Assembly (NCBI GenBank): GCA_021730905.1
Contig: JAKFYK010000004.1
Location: 168,132 to 232,131, forward strand
Source of the DNA: Betaproteobacteria bacterium
Lineage (GTDB): Bacteria > Pseudomonadota > Gammaproteobacteria > Burkholderiales > SG8-41
Length of the DNA stretch: 64,000 nucleotides
Reading direction: 5' to 3'
Part shown: positions 41,573 through 50,387 of the stretch, in pieces
Position numbering within the stretch: the stretch's first letter is position 1
Layout of the letters: each line of letters opens with the position of its first letter
Made by a program: the position numbers and the translations under genes
The notes under the pieces: generated by a model
The model's input: only the letters and a program-made list of their open reading frames with translations
What the model was told of the DNA's origin: nothing
The model's database searches: none

Positions 41573-42571
41573 ATGGTTATGCTCGGGATACGCGTCCTTG
41601 GGCTGATCTTTGTGTTGTATGTTGGCGCGGGCAACGCCGCTACTATCTTCGATGCCGTTTATGAGCACGATGGCTCAAACGCGCCGCGCTATGTTGCTTC
41701 GCGCGTGGCAGCGGACGCCCGCTCGCCGGTAGCGCTGGTGCTGGGCAGCGGCGGCCGTCGCGGGTTCGCGCATGCCGGCGTGTTGCGCGCGCTCGAGTCG
41801 GCGGGCATCAAACCCGACCTGATCGTGGGCGTGAGCATCGGTTCGGTGATCGGCGCGTTCTACGCCGGCGGCATGAGCGCTGCCGAGGTCGAGCAGCTTG
41901 CGATGCAATTGGATCTGTCGGAGCTGCGCGATTTGTCGTGGTTGCACTGGGGACAGGTGCGCGGACAAAAATTGCAGGATTTCGTGAACACGCGCGTGCG
42001 TCAGCGTCCGCTGGAAGCGCTCGGTGTGCGCTTTGCCGTGGTGGCAACCCGGCAGCACGACGGCGCGATGCAAATCTTTAATCACGGCGACACCGGTGCA
42101 GCAGTGCGCGCATCGAGCGCGGTGCCGGGGCGGTTTTATGCGGTGGAAATCGCGGGCGTGACGTACATCGATGGCGATGTGGCGAGCCCGGTGCCGGTGC
42201 GCGCGGCGCGCACGCTCGGGGCGGAGGTGGTGATCGCAGTCGATATTTCGGCGCGTGTCGATAACGTGCCGCAGGGTGTTCCCGATGAATGGCTCCAGAC
42301 TGACCGCGCACGGCGCGTGCGTATCGATGCCGAAACGAAGTTTGCCGATGTGTTGATACACCCCGATATCGGTTATTTCGCAGGCACCTCCGGTGGTTAC
42401 CGGGCGCGTGTAATTGCCGCCGCAGCGGAAGCCACGCGCGCGGCGATTCCGCGTATCAGGGCCGCCATGGTATCGGCGGCGGCTAAGCGCGCGCCGGGCG
42501 CTTCAGCTTCGATGCCATCATCCACGGCAGCATCGCCAAAGCCATTGCCAGCGCCGCCAGCGGCACGATAA
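41573..42571 (+). CDS. Patatin-like phospholipase family protein (RssA-like)
   Basis: 332-residue predicted exported serine lipase. A short signal-like helix (LGIRVLGLIFVLYVGAGNAA) is followed by the patatin domain: oxyanion loop LVLGSGGRRGFAHAGVLRAL near residue 55, nucleophile GVSIG near 86 and the Asp of the dyad in YIDGDVASPVPV near 199 (DGD for the usual DGG). The C-terminus is Ala/Pro-rich. It begins after the Bug gene in the same direction, with three possible starts within 10 bases. Its last 89 bp overlap the membrane-protein gene on the other strand. Confidence 0.85.
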   Translation: MVMLGIRVLGLIFVLYVGAGNAATIFDAVYEHDGSNAPRYVASRVAADARSPVALVLGSGGRRGFAHAGVLRALESAGIKPDLIVGVSIGSVIGAFYAGGMSAAEVEQLAMQLDLSELRDLSWLHWGQVRGQKLQDFVNTRVRQRPLEALGVRFAVVATRQHDGAMQIFNHGDTGAAVRASSAVPGRFYAVEIAGVTYIDGDVASPVPVRAARTLGAEVVIAVDISARVDNVPQGVPDEWLQTDRARRVRIDAETKFADVLIHPDIGYFAGTSGGYRARVIAAAAEATRAAIPRIRAAMVSAAAKRAPGASASMPSSTAASPKPLPAPPAAR

Positions 42572-43199
42572 TCAGCAGGCGTTCCGGCCATGGCCCCAAC
42601 AAGTCAACGATGCTGGGATTCAGCGGTTTGGATTTTCCGACAAAGCCGTAGTTGGCGCCCAGCATCAGGTTGATGGGCAGCACCACGGCGACGTAACTCG
42701 CGCTTGCCACGCACGCGGTGCGATAGTCGCGCCATGTCGGGCGAAATCCGTTGACCACGATGTCGTAAATCGCAGTCAGCATGACGAAGCCGTGCAGAAA
42801 CCAGAACGACCAGAACACCGGCGACGACGGCGGCTCGACCAGGCTCGGTGTGATCATCGCCTGCGTGCACAGCGAAAACGCCCAGAAATAGAGTATCGCC
42901 CGCAACGCGCGATGTTGCGTGTCATGCCGTGTGAGCAATACCGCCGAAGCGATCAACGAGGTGAGGTGGCACATCTGCAGCGGCAGCGTGGTCACGGGAT
43001 CAAAGCGTTCCGGCAGTTGCCACCAGCCGTGCGCGGCCAGCCACACCGCGATGTTGGCAAAGGCAAGCGTGCGTTCGAAATGAGTCGGTGCATGCCGATC
43101 CTGCAGCTTGCGGCCGCAAGCCACCGCGACCACGATCAGCAATGCAATGCACAGCACTGCGCAGCCGTGGCTAAACGTGAAAGGACGAAACGCTTCCAT
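42483..43199 (-). CDS. TIGR02206/YwaF-family integral membrane protein
   Basis: 238-residue protein with about seven transmembrane helices. Motifs typical of the family are HGCAVLCIALLIVVAVACGR near the start, the WWQLPERFDPVTTLPLQMCH segment with conserved LPLxxCH, and the STPVFWSFWFLHG-like region (PSSPVFWSFWFLHGFVML) near residue 126. Function unknown. The stop region overlaps the patatin gene by 89 bp in antisense. Confidence 0.78.
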   Translation of the reverse strand: MEAFRPFTFSHGCAVLCIALLIVVAVACGRKLQDRHAPTHFERTLAFANIAVWLAAHGWWQLPERFDPVTTLPLQMCHLTSLIASAVLLTRHDTQHRALRAILYFWAFSLCTQAMITPSLVEPPSSPVFWSFWFLHGFVMLTAIYDIVVNGFRPTWRDYRTACVASASYVAVVLPINLMLGANYGFVGKSKPLNPSIVDLLGPWPERLLIIVPLAALAMALAMLPWMMASKLKRPARA

Positions 43200-43266
43200 G
43201 CGCTCTTAGCGTTTGATGCCGTGCGGGACTTCCGGACGCAATCTCGCGCTGATGGAGAGTGTAATC

Positions 43267-43285
43267 ATAAGTATTTGTTTTTAAA
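43267..43285 (-). repeat. Dispersed 19-bp AT-rich repeat, variant copy
   Basis: Minus strand TTTAAAAACAAATACTTAT, two mismatches from the consensus, 13 bp after the GNAT acetyltransferase stop and in the same direction. Confidence 0.75.
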
Positions 43286-43298
43286 AAATAATTTATGG

Positions 43299-43778
43299 TC
43301 AGACTTGACCTGCTGCCAAAATGCTTATGGCTTTACGCATCTTGAAAGCGGCCTCTTCGCCACGATAGTAGCCGGGAACCACGCCTGCAAATTCGAATCC
43401 CAGCGCCTGATAGAAAAACTTCGCGCCGGGATTGTTGGCGCGCAATTCCAGTTGCATTTCCGTGATGCCTGCGGTCAGCGCCGATTGTTCAAGCCATGCC
43501 ACGAGCGCGCGTCCGATGCCGCTGCGCTGATGCATGGCCGCCACCGCCAGCAGACTCAGATGAAGTCGCGTGTCGCCAAACTCGGCAATGGCGAATCCGG
43601 TCATCCGATGATCCACTTCCGCAACCGCGACGCAGGTATCGCGGTGGAGTATCGCCTTTTTCACTCGCCCCGGATGCCAGCTCCAGCCGCGCAAGCCCAA
43701 TTCAATCAGGCAGCGCGACATCACCGCGATGGGTTGCGCATCGGTGTCGCGGGCGAGGCGTATCGTGGGCGAGGTCAC
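43299..43778 (-). CDS. GNAT-family N-acetyltransferase
   Basis: 159 residues with the GNAT fold: TIRLARDTDAQPIAVMSRCL at the start, a central LHLSLLAVAAMHQRSGIGRA (acetyl-CoA pyrophosphate loop Q/RxxGxG, about residues 71-90) and NPGAKFFYQALGFEFAGVVP near the end. The start is GTG at 43778. RimI-like in shape, but the substrate cannot be told. It lies downstream of msrB after a strong terminator. Confidence 0.85.
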   Translation of the reverse strand: MTSPTIRLARDTDAQPIAVMSRCLIELGLRGWSWHPGRVKKAILHRDTCVAVAEVDHRMTGFAIAEFGDTRLHLSLLAVAAMHQRSGIGRALVAWLEQSALTAGITEMQLELRANNPGAKFFYQALGFEFAGVVPGYYRGEEAAFKMRKAISILAAGQV

Positions 43779-43810
43779 GGTGCGCCTATCTTACCAATAA
43801 AAGTTACCCA

Positions 43811-43845
43811 TAAAAAACGGCAACTGCTGATCGGCAGTTGCCGTT
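43811..43845 (-). terminator. Rho-independent terminator of msrB
   Basis: A perfect 11-bp stem ACGGCAACTGC/GCAGTTGCCGT (43817-43827 with 43834-43844) followed on the minus strand by six T residues. It lies 19 bp after the msrB stop. Confidence 0.9.
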
Positions 43846-43863
43846 GACATGCCGCAGATGAAA

Positions 43864-44433
43864 TCAGGTTTTGCTCTTGGGGATGAATCTCAGCGCAACG
43901 CCGTTGTTGCACCAGCGCTCGCGCGTGGGTTGCGGGCCGTCTTCGAACACATGGCCGTGATGCCCGCCGCACTTGGCGCAGTGATACTCGGTGCGCGGCA
44001 ATATCAGCTTGTAGTCGGTTTTCTTCACGAATGCGCCGGGTATGATGGTGAAAAAACTCGGCCAGCCGGTGCCCGATTCGTACTTCATTGCCGAGGTGAA
44101 CACCGGCAGCGCGCAACCCGCGCACACGAACACGCCGGGGCGCTTTTCCGCGTTGAGCGGACTGCTGCCCGCGCGTTCCGTGCCGTCATCGCGCAGCACG
44201 TCGTATGCGGCCGGTGACAGCCGCTTGCGCCATTCGTCTTTGCTCAGCTTGAGCGGTGGCGTTGCCGTTACGTCGGGCGTGCCGTCCGCCAGCAGCGCCT
44301 TCCAGTTTTTTTGCATGTCCTCGATCGCCTTCTTGTCGACAGACTGCGCAGCGGCCTCGCGTCCCGATAGCGACCCGAATGCTCCAAACGTAGCCCAGGC
44401 CGCAATGCCCTGAATGAATCCGCGTCTTTCCAT
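43864..44433 (-). CDS. msrB: Peptide-methionine (R)-S-oxide reductase with Tat signal
   Basis: Repairs methionine-R-sulfoxide in proteins. From the ATG at 44433 it carries a twin-arginine signal (MERRGFIQGIAAWATFGAFG), so it is likely exported folded. The MsrB domain has zinc cysteines in CAGCALPVF and CAKCGGHHGHVFEDGP, and the catalytic Cys in ERWCNNGVALRFIP. 189 residues. The usual CINSAAL motif is CNNGVAL here. The upstream frame from 44523 has no support. Typical for periplasmic oxidative repair. Confidence 0.93.
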   Translation of the reverse strand: MERRGFIQGIAAWATFGAFGSLSGREAAAQSVDKKAIEDMQKNWKALLADGTPDVTATPPLKLSKDEWRKRLSPAAYDVLRDDGTERAGSSPLNAEKRPGVFVCAGCALPVFTSAMKYESGTGWPSFFTIIPGAFVKKTDYKLILPRTEYHCAKCGGHHGHVFEDGPQPTRERWCNNGVALRFIPKSKT

Positions 44434-44639
44434 GTGTTCTCCTATTGGTTCAGACTCAGACCGCGACTGCCGGGGGGAATTCCCGGCCTCGTGGAATTGC
44501 GGATTGGTCGTTTGTCCGGCCATAACCTTACAGCGTGGCTTCTGAACCGAAAATTACTGTAGTGCGCTGGATGGCGGAACAGGGGCCCCGAACGACGTTC
44601 GGGGATGCGACCCTCGCAGGGCACCCATGCATAAGGCGG

Positions 44640-45809
44640 CTACAGTGTGTTTTCAGAACCGAAAATGACGGTGCATTCACTGGAGAAAACACCGCCATTT
44701 CCCTGAGCTAGTGCGACGTCGCAGTTCTTGACCTGCCGTTGTCCGCATTCGCCCCGCACCTGACGGATGGCTTCGATCATCACCAGCAAGCCGTACATGC
44801 CGGGATGGCAGTACGACAGCCCGCCGCCGCTGGTGTTCATCGCGATCTTACCGCCCGGTGCGGTGGTGCCGCCCGCCACAAAGCGTCCGCCTTCGCCTTT
44901 GGGGCAAAAGCCCAGATCTTCGAGGAACAGTATCGGCGTGATGGTAAATGCGTCGTACAGCGACAGCATGTTCATATCCGCGGGTTTCATGCCAGCCATC
45001 GCGTAAGCCTGTGCGCCGGATTCTTTGGCCGCGGTCACCGTGAAATCGGGCATGCTGGAAATATTGGCGTGCGACAGCGATTCGCCGGTGCCCAGCACAT
45101 ATACCGGTTTCCTTTTCAGCGATTTGGCGCGATCCGCGCGTGTCATCACGATTGCACCGCCGCCGTCGAGCACCAGGCAGCAATCGCGCACGGTGAGCGG
45201 ATAGCACACCATGCGCGCGTTCAGTACCTGCTCGATGGTGAGCGGTTCTTTTTCCCACGCTTTCGGATTCATCAGCGCCCATTTGCGCGCGGCAACGGCT
45301 ACCTCCGCGAGCTGTTCACGCGTGGTGCCGTACTGGTGCATATGCCGCGCTGCCGCCATCGCGTACGCGGTGCTCGGCATGAACGGGCGGTAGGGCGATT
45401 CGAAGGGATTGAATTCACGTGGGCTTGCCGCGGCGCGCGACACGCTGCGCTGCGTGCTGCCGTAGGCAATGACGGCCACGCTGCACAGCCCAAGCTGCAG
45501 TGCGGCGTGCGCATGCGCGACGTGCGTCATGAAAGACGAACCGCCGATGACGGTGCCGTCGAAGTATTTCGGCTTGATGCGCAGATACTCGGCAAAGGCC
45601 ATCGGCCCCATGCGCACCTGTGTTGCGCCGACAAAGAGGCCGTCAACATCCTTCAGCGTGAGGCCGCAATCCTCCAGCGCGCTCATGGTGGCCTGCGCCA
45701 TCAGGTCCATCGGGTGCGTGCCCTGCGCGACTTGTCCGAGATCGGATTCCGCCGCGCCGACCACGGCGACGCTGCCGCGTTGCAGTCCAGCCATGTTAGC
45801 GGCGCTCAT
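44640..45809 (-). CDS. Thiolase-family protein (SCP-x/lipid-transfer type)
   Basis: 389-residue thiolase-fold protein related to acetyl-CoA acetyltransferases and SCP-x thiolases. It begins with GSVAVVGAAESDLGQVAQGT, has VGGSSFMTHVAHAHAALQLG, LDGGGAIVMTRADRAKSL, YDAFTITPILFLEDLGFCPK and a C-terminal MNTSGGGLSYCHPGMYGLLV (His/Cys pair GGxxSxGHP-like, here SYCHPG). Its start overlaps the end of the OB-fold partner gene by 4 bp. Such thiolase plus OB-fold pairs act in steroid or aromatic CoA degradation. Confidence 0.87.
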   Translation of the reverse strand: MSAANMAGLQRGSVAVVGAAESDLGQVAQGTHPMDLMAQATMSALEDCGLTLKDVDGLFVGATQVRMGPMAFAEYLRIKPKYFDGTVIGGSSFMTHVAHAHAALQLGLCSVAVIAYGSTQRSVSRAAASPREFNPFESPYRPFMPSTAYAMAAARHMHQYGTTREQLAEVAVAARKWALMNPKAWEKEPLTIEQVLNARMVCYPLTVRDCCLVLDGGGAIVMTRADRAKSLKRKPVYVLGTGESLSHANISSMPDFTVTAAKESGAQAYAMAGMKPADMNMLSLYDAFTITPILFLEDLGFCPKGEGGRFVAGGTTAPGGKIAMNTSGGGLSYCHPGMYGLLVMIEAIRQVRGECGQRQVKNCDVALAQGNGGVFSSECTVIFGSENTL

Positions 45810-46195
45810 TTTCCATCTCCTGCCGGTGTAAACACGGGATAGGGCGCCTGCTTGGCGTCACCAGGGTGCACGCGGAATTTGACGCGCATGCCGATTTTGA
45901 CGTCCATCGCATCGATGTCCTCGACCCGGCTCATCATGCGAAAGCCCTCGTCGAGATCGATCATCGCGACGTTGAGCGGCGGCTCGCCTTTGTAATGAAC
46001 AGCGGTCGTGCTGTACACGGTACCCAGCCCTTTGGACACGCGCCATTCGATATTGGCGCTGCCGGTTGTTGGTGCTACAACACGCGGGTAGAAAAAAGGC
46101 TTGTTGTCATCGAGACATACCTGATAGGCGAGTTGACCTTTGGCGAGGTGTTCCTGAAATACACCAAGCGGTGATTTTTCCATCAGACTGGGCAT
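45806..46195 (-). CDS. OB-fold (DUF35-type) acyl-CoA associated protein
   Basis: 129-residue partner of the thiolase. An N-terminal hook GVFQEHLAKGQLAYQVCLDD is followed by an OB-fold: GLGTVYSTTAVHYKGEPPLN, VAMIDLDEGFRMMSRVED and KIGMRVKFRVHPGDAKQAPY. In most relatives the region between is a four-Cys zinc ribbon; here only CLDDNKPFFYPRVVAP is seen, so the zinc site is mostly lost. It is the first gene of the pair. Confidence 0.8.
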   Translation of the reverse strand: MPSLMEKSPLGVFQEHLAKGQLAYQVCLDDNKPFFYPRVVAPTTGSANIEWRVSKGLGTVYSTTAVHYKGEPPLNVAMIDLDEGFRMMSRVEDIDAMDVKIGMRVKFRVHPGDAKQAPYPVFTPAGDGK

Positions 46196-46397
46196 GGGAT
46201 TCCTTCGGTTGGTTGTGCGTTGGATGGTACGACCACGAATAGCGCGAGACCGTCAGCGGATATTGTAGCGCGTACCGCTGCGGACGGTTACGCCGGAACC
46301 CCTGAAAACCAGAAAGCGTTTTGCAAACGGCGCCGGGGTTACTTACAATGCTTTTTACCGGGTTCATTTGTTGAACTCACTACGGTTACTCATCCGC

Positions 46398-47168
46398 ATG
46401 CAGCCGAGCTATATCGTCGATGCCGCAAACGCACCCTGGAAGCGCAGCGCTTCCGAGGGAGTTTCGTTTGCCTGCCAAGTGCTGCTATCCGGTGAGGACG
46501 GCGGGCCGGAGGCGCTGCGTTTTCGCTTCGACGATTGCCCGTCGGTGTATGCCCACATGCACCTGACGCCGCAGTTTCAATTGCTGCTGAATGGCGCAAT
46601 GGATTTTCCGCGCGGCGTCAAACACCTCGAAGCGCTGGCCATACACTATACCGATCACAACATGCCCTATGGACCGTTTGCAGTGTCCGGCAACCATGAG
46701 ATGCTGGTGTTGCATCCGCGAGCCGGCGGCATCATCTCGATGGCGAACCTGGATGCGCGGCGCAAGATCAATCTGCGGGGGCGCCTGTTCGCTGCGCTGG
46801 CTGCCGATGCGGAATGGCAGACGCTGCCCGATATCCATAGCGGGACATACAAGTTCCTGATACCGCCTGGTTTCGGCCCGGCGGCGGTGGTGACTCAAAC
46901 GCCCGCCCATGCCGCGCTGACCATGCCTGCGCCGGAATTCGGGCGTTATGAAGTGGTGCTCGACGGTTCCGTTATCATGGGCGGGCAGGAAATCGGCCCG
47001 CCGGGTTTTCGTTACGTTCGCGGCGAACAAGTAGCCGAACCGCTGATGACTGGCGACAACGGCGCAACCGTGGCATTCTTGACCTTTGACCGGGACGCGC
47101 TCGAAGGGGGCATCACCGGCGAAGGTCTATCTGTTGAAGCGGCCGAGGCGATGGCTAGAGCCATTTAA
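46398..47168 (+). CDS. Hypothetical protein (possible cupin-like fold)
   Basis: 256-residue protein from the ATG at 46398 (an in-frame start at 46368 is less likely). Repeated beta-rich segments such as HMHLTPQFQLLLNGAMDFPR and YTDHNMPYGPFAVSGNHEML suggest a cupin-like double-stranded barrel, with His residues in possible metal positions. No family firmly recognised. It lies 15 bp before a DsbA-family gene on the same strand, so the two probably share a transcript. Confidence 0.68.
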   Translation: MQPSYIVDAANAPWKRSASEGVSFACQVLLSGEDGGPEALRFRFDDCPSVYAHMHLTPQFQLLLNGAMDFPRGVKHLEALAIHYTDHNMPYGPFAVSGNHEMLVLHPRAGGIISMANLDARRKINLRGRLFAALAADAEWQTLPDIHSGTYKFLIPPGFGPAAVVTQTPAHAALTMPAPEFGRYEVVLDGSVIMGGQEIGPPGFRYVRGEQVAEPLMTGDNGATVAFLTFDRDALEGGITGEGLSVEAAEAMARAI

Positions 47169-47183
47169 TACAGGAGGTGCACA

Positions 47184-47831
47184 GTGACTGAGAACCAGGA
47201 ATCGACCGAAACATTTCGCGTAGCGGTATTCGCCGACTTCACCTGCCCTTACAGCTACCTGGCGGTGGATCAGATTGACCGCCTTGCCCGCGAGTACGAT
47301 CTCAAACCTTTGTGGCGCCCGCACTGGCTGCACCCCGACACGCCGCCCGAAGGCGTCCCGCGCGAAGACAACGCCGACACCGCTGCCCGCGACGAGCGGC
47401 GTCATGCCTGGTTCAAGGAAATGGCGCCGGAACAATATCCGCGCATCCGCTTTCCCACAAAACGGCAATACAGCTTTTACGCCTTCGAGGCGCTTGAATT
47501 CGCCTGCGACTATGGACTCGACTTCGCCTACAAGACTGCCGTGTACGATCTGATGTGGACCGAAGGCGCTGACATTGGAGAGCAGGAGACTTTGTTGGCC
47601 GCGGCCGAACGCGTAGGACTCGACCCGATCGAACTGAAAATCGCCCTCGACGAACGCACCTACGCCGAGCGCGCGCTCGACGCGGTCAAGCAGGCCCACC
47701 GTATCGGTGTCATGAACACGCCGACCATTTTCCTGGGCAGAACGCGCATCAACGGCTGGCACTACTACGAAGTGCTGCAGTCGGTGATGGAAAAGCAGGG
47801 CATGCGGCCGCGGGAAGCGCTTGCCAGCTAG
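47184..47831 (+). CDS. DsbA-family oxidoreductase (FrnE/HCCA isomerase-like)
   Basis: 215-residue thioredoxin-fold protein. VAVFADFTCPYSYLAVDQID contains a CPYS motif (residues about 19-22), with a single Cys in place of the CxxC redox pair, as in glutathione-dependent isomerase-like relatives. Further motifs are ERRHAWFKEMAPEQYPRI and MNTPTIFLGRTRINGWHYYE (cis-Pro loop NTPTIF). No signal peptide, so cytoplasmic. Preceded by AGGAGGTG. Substrate unknown. Confidence 0.85.
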   Translation: MTENQESTETFRVAVFADFTCPYSYLAVDQIDRLAREYDLKPLWRPHWLHPDTPPEGVPREDNADTAARDERRHAWFKEMAPEQYPRIRFPTKRQYSFYAFEALEFACDYGLDFAYKTAVYDLMWTEGADIGEQETLLAAAERVGLDPIELKIALDERTYAERALDAVKQAHRIGVMNTPTIFLGRTRINGWHYYEVLQSVMEKQGMRPREALAS

Positions 47832-47851
47832 GCCGCCGCAACGCGGCTGAT

Positions 47852-48757
47852 TCAGCGGGCTTCGGTGCGCATCGGCACCGGCGCCTTCGCGACCTCGCCG
47901 ATTTCGATGCGTTCGTATTCCGCGATCACCTGCGCCCCCAGCAACAGCAGCGTGGCTGCCACTTCCAGACTGAGCAGCACGATGATAGCTGTGGTGAGCG
48001 AGCCGTACACTACGCTCACTTGCGACAGCGTGCCGAAATACCAGCCTAGCGCATGACGGATTAATTCCCACAGCAGGCCTGCGGTAACGCCACCGATCAG
48101 CGCGTGCTGCGCTGAAAGCCGGCCTACCGGCATAAAGTAATAGATTGCGGAGATCAGAAGAATTATCCCGACGACACCGCTGACGTAGATCATGGCGCGC
48201 GAGAAGCCCATCAGCGGCCAACTATGCCCGAGGAACACCAACTGCGATGCGCCCATGCTCACCAGGTCGGCAAGCACGAAAGTGGCCACAAATAGCGCCG
48301 CGCCGATGAAAATAATGTAGCCGAACGGCAGTAGCAGGGAAACGATCAAGGGGCGCCTGCGTACCGCCACGCGGTTCAGGAAAATTACCGAGATCGCGTT
48401 CTCCAGCACTTTGAATCCGAGCGAGCTGAAAAACAGCATTGTGACAAGCAGGACCCAGCTGATCACCTCGCGGTGGTCGAGGAACGCCTTCAACTCCACC
48501 ACCACCGCCTTGCCTGCGCCCGGTACCAAGTACTCCAGCGCCCTGCGCAGCGTCGCCAGCAGCACGTCCTGATCAATCACGTGTGACAGCGCGATCACCA
48601 TAAGGATGAGCAGCGGCACGATGGAGAGCAACGCGTAATAGGCGACCGCGCCGGCGAGGAGCAGGCCCTGGTTGGCCCGGAAGGCTCTCAGAACCTGGAG
48701 CGCGAAGGCGCCGGGATGCGTCAGGACGTGGGCTGTGCGAGGGTTGATGAGCTTCAT
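47852..48757 (-). CDS. YihY/BrkB-family inner-membrane protein
   Basis: 301-residue integral membrane protein with six predicted helices and family motifs: ANQGLLLAGAVAYYALLSIV, LSHVIDQD, VPGAGKAVVVELKAFLDHRE and YFGTLSQVSVVYGSLTTAII. Once called ribonuclease BN, now considered a membrane protein of unknown function. A TTG start 24 bases upstream of the ATG at 48757 is possible. Confidence 0.86.
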   Translation of the reverse strand: MKLINPRTAHVLTHPGAFALQVLRAFRANQGLLLAGAVAYYALLSIVPLLILMVIALSHVIDQDVLLATLRRALEYLVPGAGKAVVVELKAFLDHREVISWVLLVTMLFFSSLGFKVLENAISVIFLNRVAVRRRPLIVSLLLPFGYIIFIGAALFVATFVLADLVSMGASQLVFLGHSWPLMGFSRAMIYVSGVVGIILLISAIYYFMPVGRLSAQHALIGGVTAGLLWELIRHALGWYFGTLSQVSVVYGSLTTAIIVLLSLEVAATLLLLGAQVIAEYERIEIGEVAKAPVPMRTEAR

Positions 48758-48904
48758 GGGTGGCTGGGGTTTACAGGCCAAGTGTATCGCGGCGAGCCCG
48801 GATCACAGTAAAAGCAGCCAGTCCGCTCACCGATCGTTAATCACATCTTCTGCGTTGCACCATGCGCATGCCGCGCGCTCGAAGCGTCAGCGGATTACTT
48901 TGAA

Positions 48905-49345
48905 CTATTTGCGCGAAAGATTCCTGCCAAACCTTAGTGCGTGCGTTGCGAGCAATGTTTCCGTCAGGAACAGCAGCAACGCCAAAACAAAGGTTCCCAC
49001 CGCCCCGAGAAATGTCCACGGAACGATGCGCTCGGTGCGCGGGAAATAAGTCTCGCCCACGAACAGTACCATGACCGTCGCTCCGACCAACACGCCGCAT
49101 ACCGCCAGCAGCCCTACCGACCAATTGCAGATGCGGCCGCGCAATTTCAATCGGTCGAGCTCCCAATAGACCGCGTCCGGGTTCTTTGCGGTAGCGGATT
49201 CCAGCCGTTCCTCGAGTTCGCGCGCGCGATCGATGATGCGCGCCAGCCGTGTCGCAACGGTCCCTATCATTGCCGCCACTGCGGCAAGCATGAAAATCGG
49301 CGCAACCGCCAACTGGATTGCATGCAGTACCGAACTCGGAAGCAT
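48905..49345 (-). CDS. DUF2721-family membrane protein
   Basis: 146 residues with three helices: APIFMLAAVAAMIGTVATRL (residues about 15-34), a cytoplasmic loop with ARIIDRARELEERLES, and CNWSVGLLAVCGVLVGATVM plus IVPWTFLGAVGTFVLALLLF. The RLARIIDRARELE pattern and layout are typical for DUF2721. Function unknown. Confidence 0.83.
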   Translation of the reverse strand: MLPSSVLHAIQLAVAPIFMLAAVAAMIGTVATRLARIIDRARELEERLESATAKNPDAVYWELDRLKLRGRICNWSVGLLAVCGVLVGATVMVLFVGETYFPRTERIVPWTFLGAVGTFVLALLLFLTETLLATHALRFGRNLSRK

Positions 49346-49391
49346 GCGAATATTCTACCGGAATGCCTTTGCCCCGGTCTTCACGATGACT

Positions 49392-50387
49392 TCAATCGGC
49401 TCTGGCGCCGGTAGCCTTGACGATTTTCGCCCAGCGCGCGATTTCTTCCTGGATGTAGATGCTGAATTGTTCTGGCGTGTTCGACAGCGCGGTCAGGCCC
49501 AGATTGGCGTAATGCGATTTGACGTCCGGCAGCGCGAGTATGCGCACCGCTTCGGCATGCAGTTTTGTCACTACATCGCGCGGCGTGCCGGCAGGGGCGA
49601 ACAATCCCCACCACGGCATCAGCTCGAAGCCGGCAACGGTTTCCCCGATGGTGGGTACGTCTGGCATTGTCGGCTCGCGCGTCACGCCGCTGGTGGCGAT
49701 CAGCCGCAGCCGCCCCGTGCGGATAAGCGGTAGCACCGCCGAACCATTGGCGAAGATCAGGTCGAGCCGTCCGGCCACCAGATCAATGGCGGATTGCGGG
49801 CTGCCCTTGTACGTCACCAGCGTCATTTTCACACCGGCGAGATGCTGAAACATTTCGCCGGCGAGATGCGGCGAGGTGCCCATGCCCGCCGAGCCGTAAT
49901 TCAACTGGCCGGGTCTTGCTTTGGCAAGCGCGACCACTTCCTTCACGGTCTTGACCGGCACTGATGGATGCATTACCAGAAAGAGTGGCGCGTTTGCTAC
50001 CAGCGTGATCGGCGCAAAATCCGTGCGCGCGTTGTACGGCATCTTCGCGTAGAGCACAGCATTGATCGCGTTGGTGCCGATGGTGCCGAGCAGCAGTGTG
50101 TGGCCGTCGGACGGCGCTTTGGCCACGACTTCCGCGCCCACACTGCCTGCCGCCCCCGTGCGGTTGTCGACGATGACGGGTTGTCCCCAGGCCTCGTTCA
50201 TCTTCTGCGCAATAGGCCGTGCAAGCACATCAGCCACGCTCGCTGGCGGGAAGGGCGCGATGATGCGTATCGCTTTCGATGGAAAAACCTGCCCTGAGCC
50301 TGTCGAAGAGGTTTGCGCAGTCGCAGACGTTGTGAGTAGTCCGGCGAACGCTATCATTCCAGCGATCAATGGATGCAAATTTTTCAT
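49392..50387 (-). CDS. Bug/TctC-family periplasmic solute-binding protein
   Basis: 331-residue protein from the ATG at 50387 (MKNLHPLIAGMIAFAGLLTT). A signal peptide ends near SATAQ; the next residues TSSTGSGQVFP are encoded by a CTTCGACAGG-type repeat. Family motifs: FPSKAIRIIAPFPPASVADV, PVIVDNRTGAAGSVGAEVVA, APSDGHTLLLG, LVTYKGSPQSAIDLVAGRLD. The usual PPGGxxD loop reads PPASVAD, so the ligand pocket may differ. Its 5' part overlaps another minus-strand frame by 158 bp. Confidence 0.87.
   Translation of the reverse strand: MKNLHPLIAGMIAFAGLLTTSATAQTSSTGSGQVFPSKAIRIIAPFPPASVADVLARPIAQKMNEAWGQPVIVDNRTGAAGSVGAEVVAKAPSDGHTLLLGTIGTNAINAVLYAKMPYNARTDFAPITLVANAPLFLVMHPSVPVKTVKEVVALAKARPGQLNYGSAGMGTSPHLAGEMFQHLAGVKMTLVTYKGSPQSAIDLVAGRLDLIFANGSAVLPLIRTGRLRLIATSGVTREPTMPDVPTIGETVAGFELMPWWGLFAPAGTPRDVVTKLHAEAVRILALPDVKSHYANLGLTALSNTPEQFSIYIQEEIARWAKIVKATGARAD

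Noticed and set aside
47127..48221. 364-codon minus-strand frame opposite the DsbA-family gene
   Set aside because: Overlaps the DsbA-family gene on the other strand and the start of the YihY gene; shadow composition.
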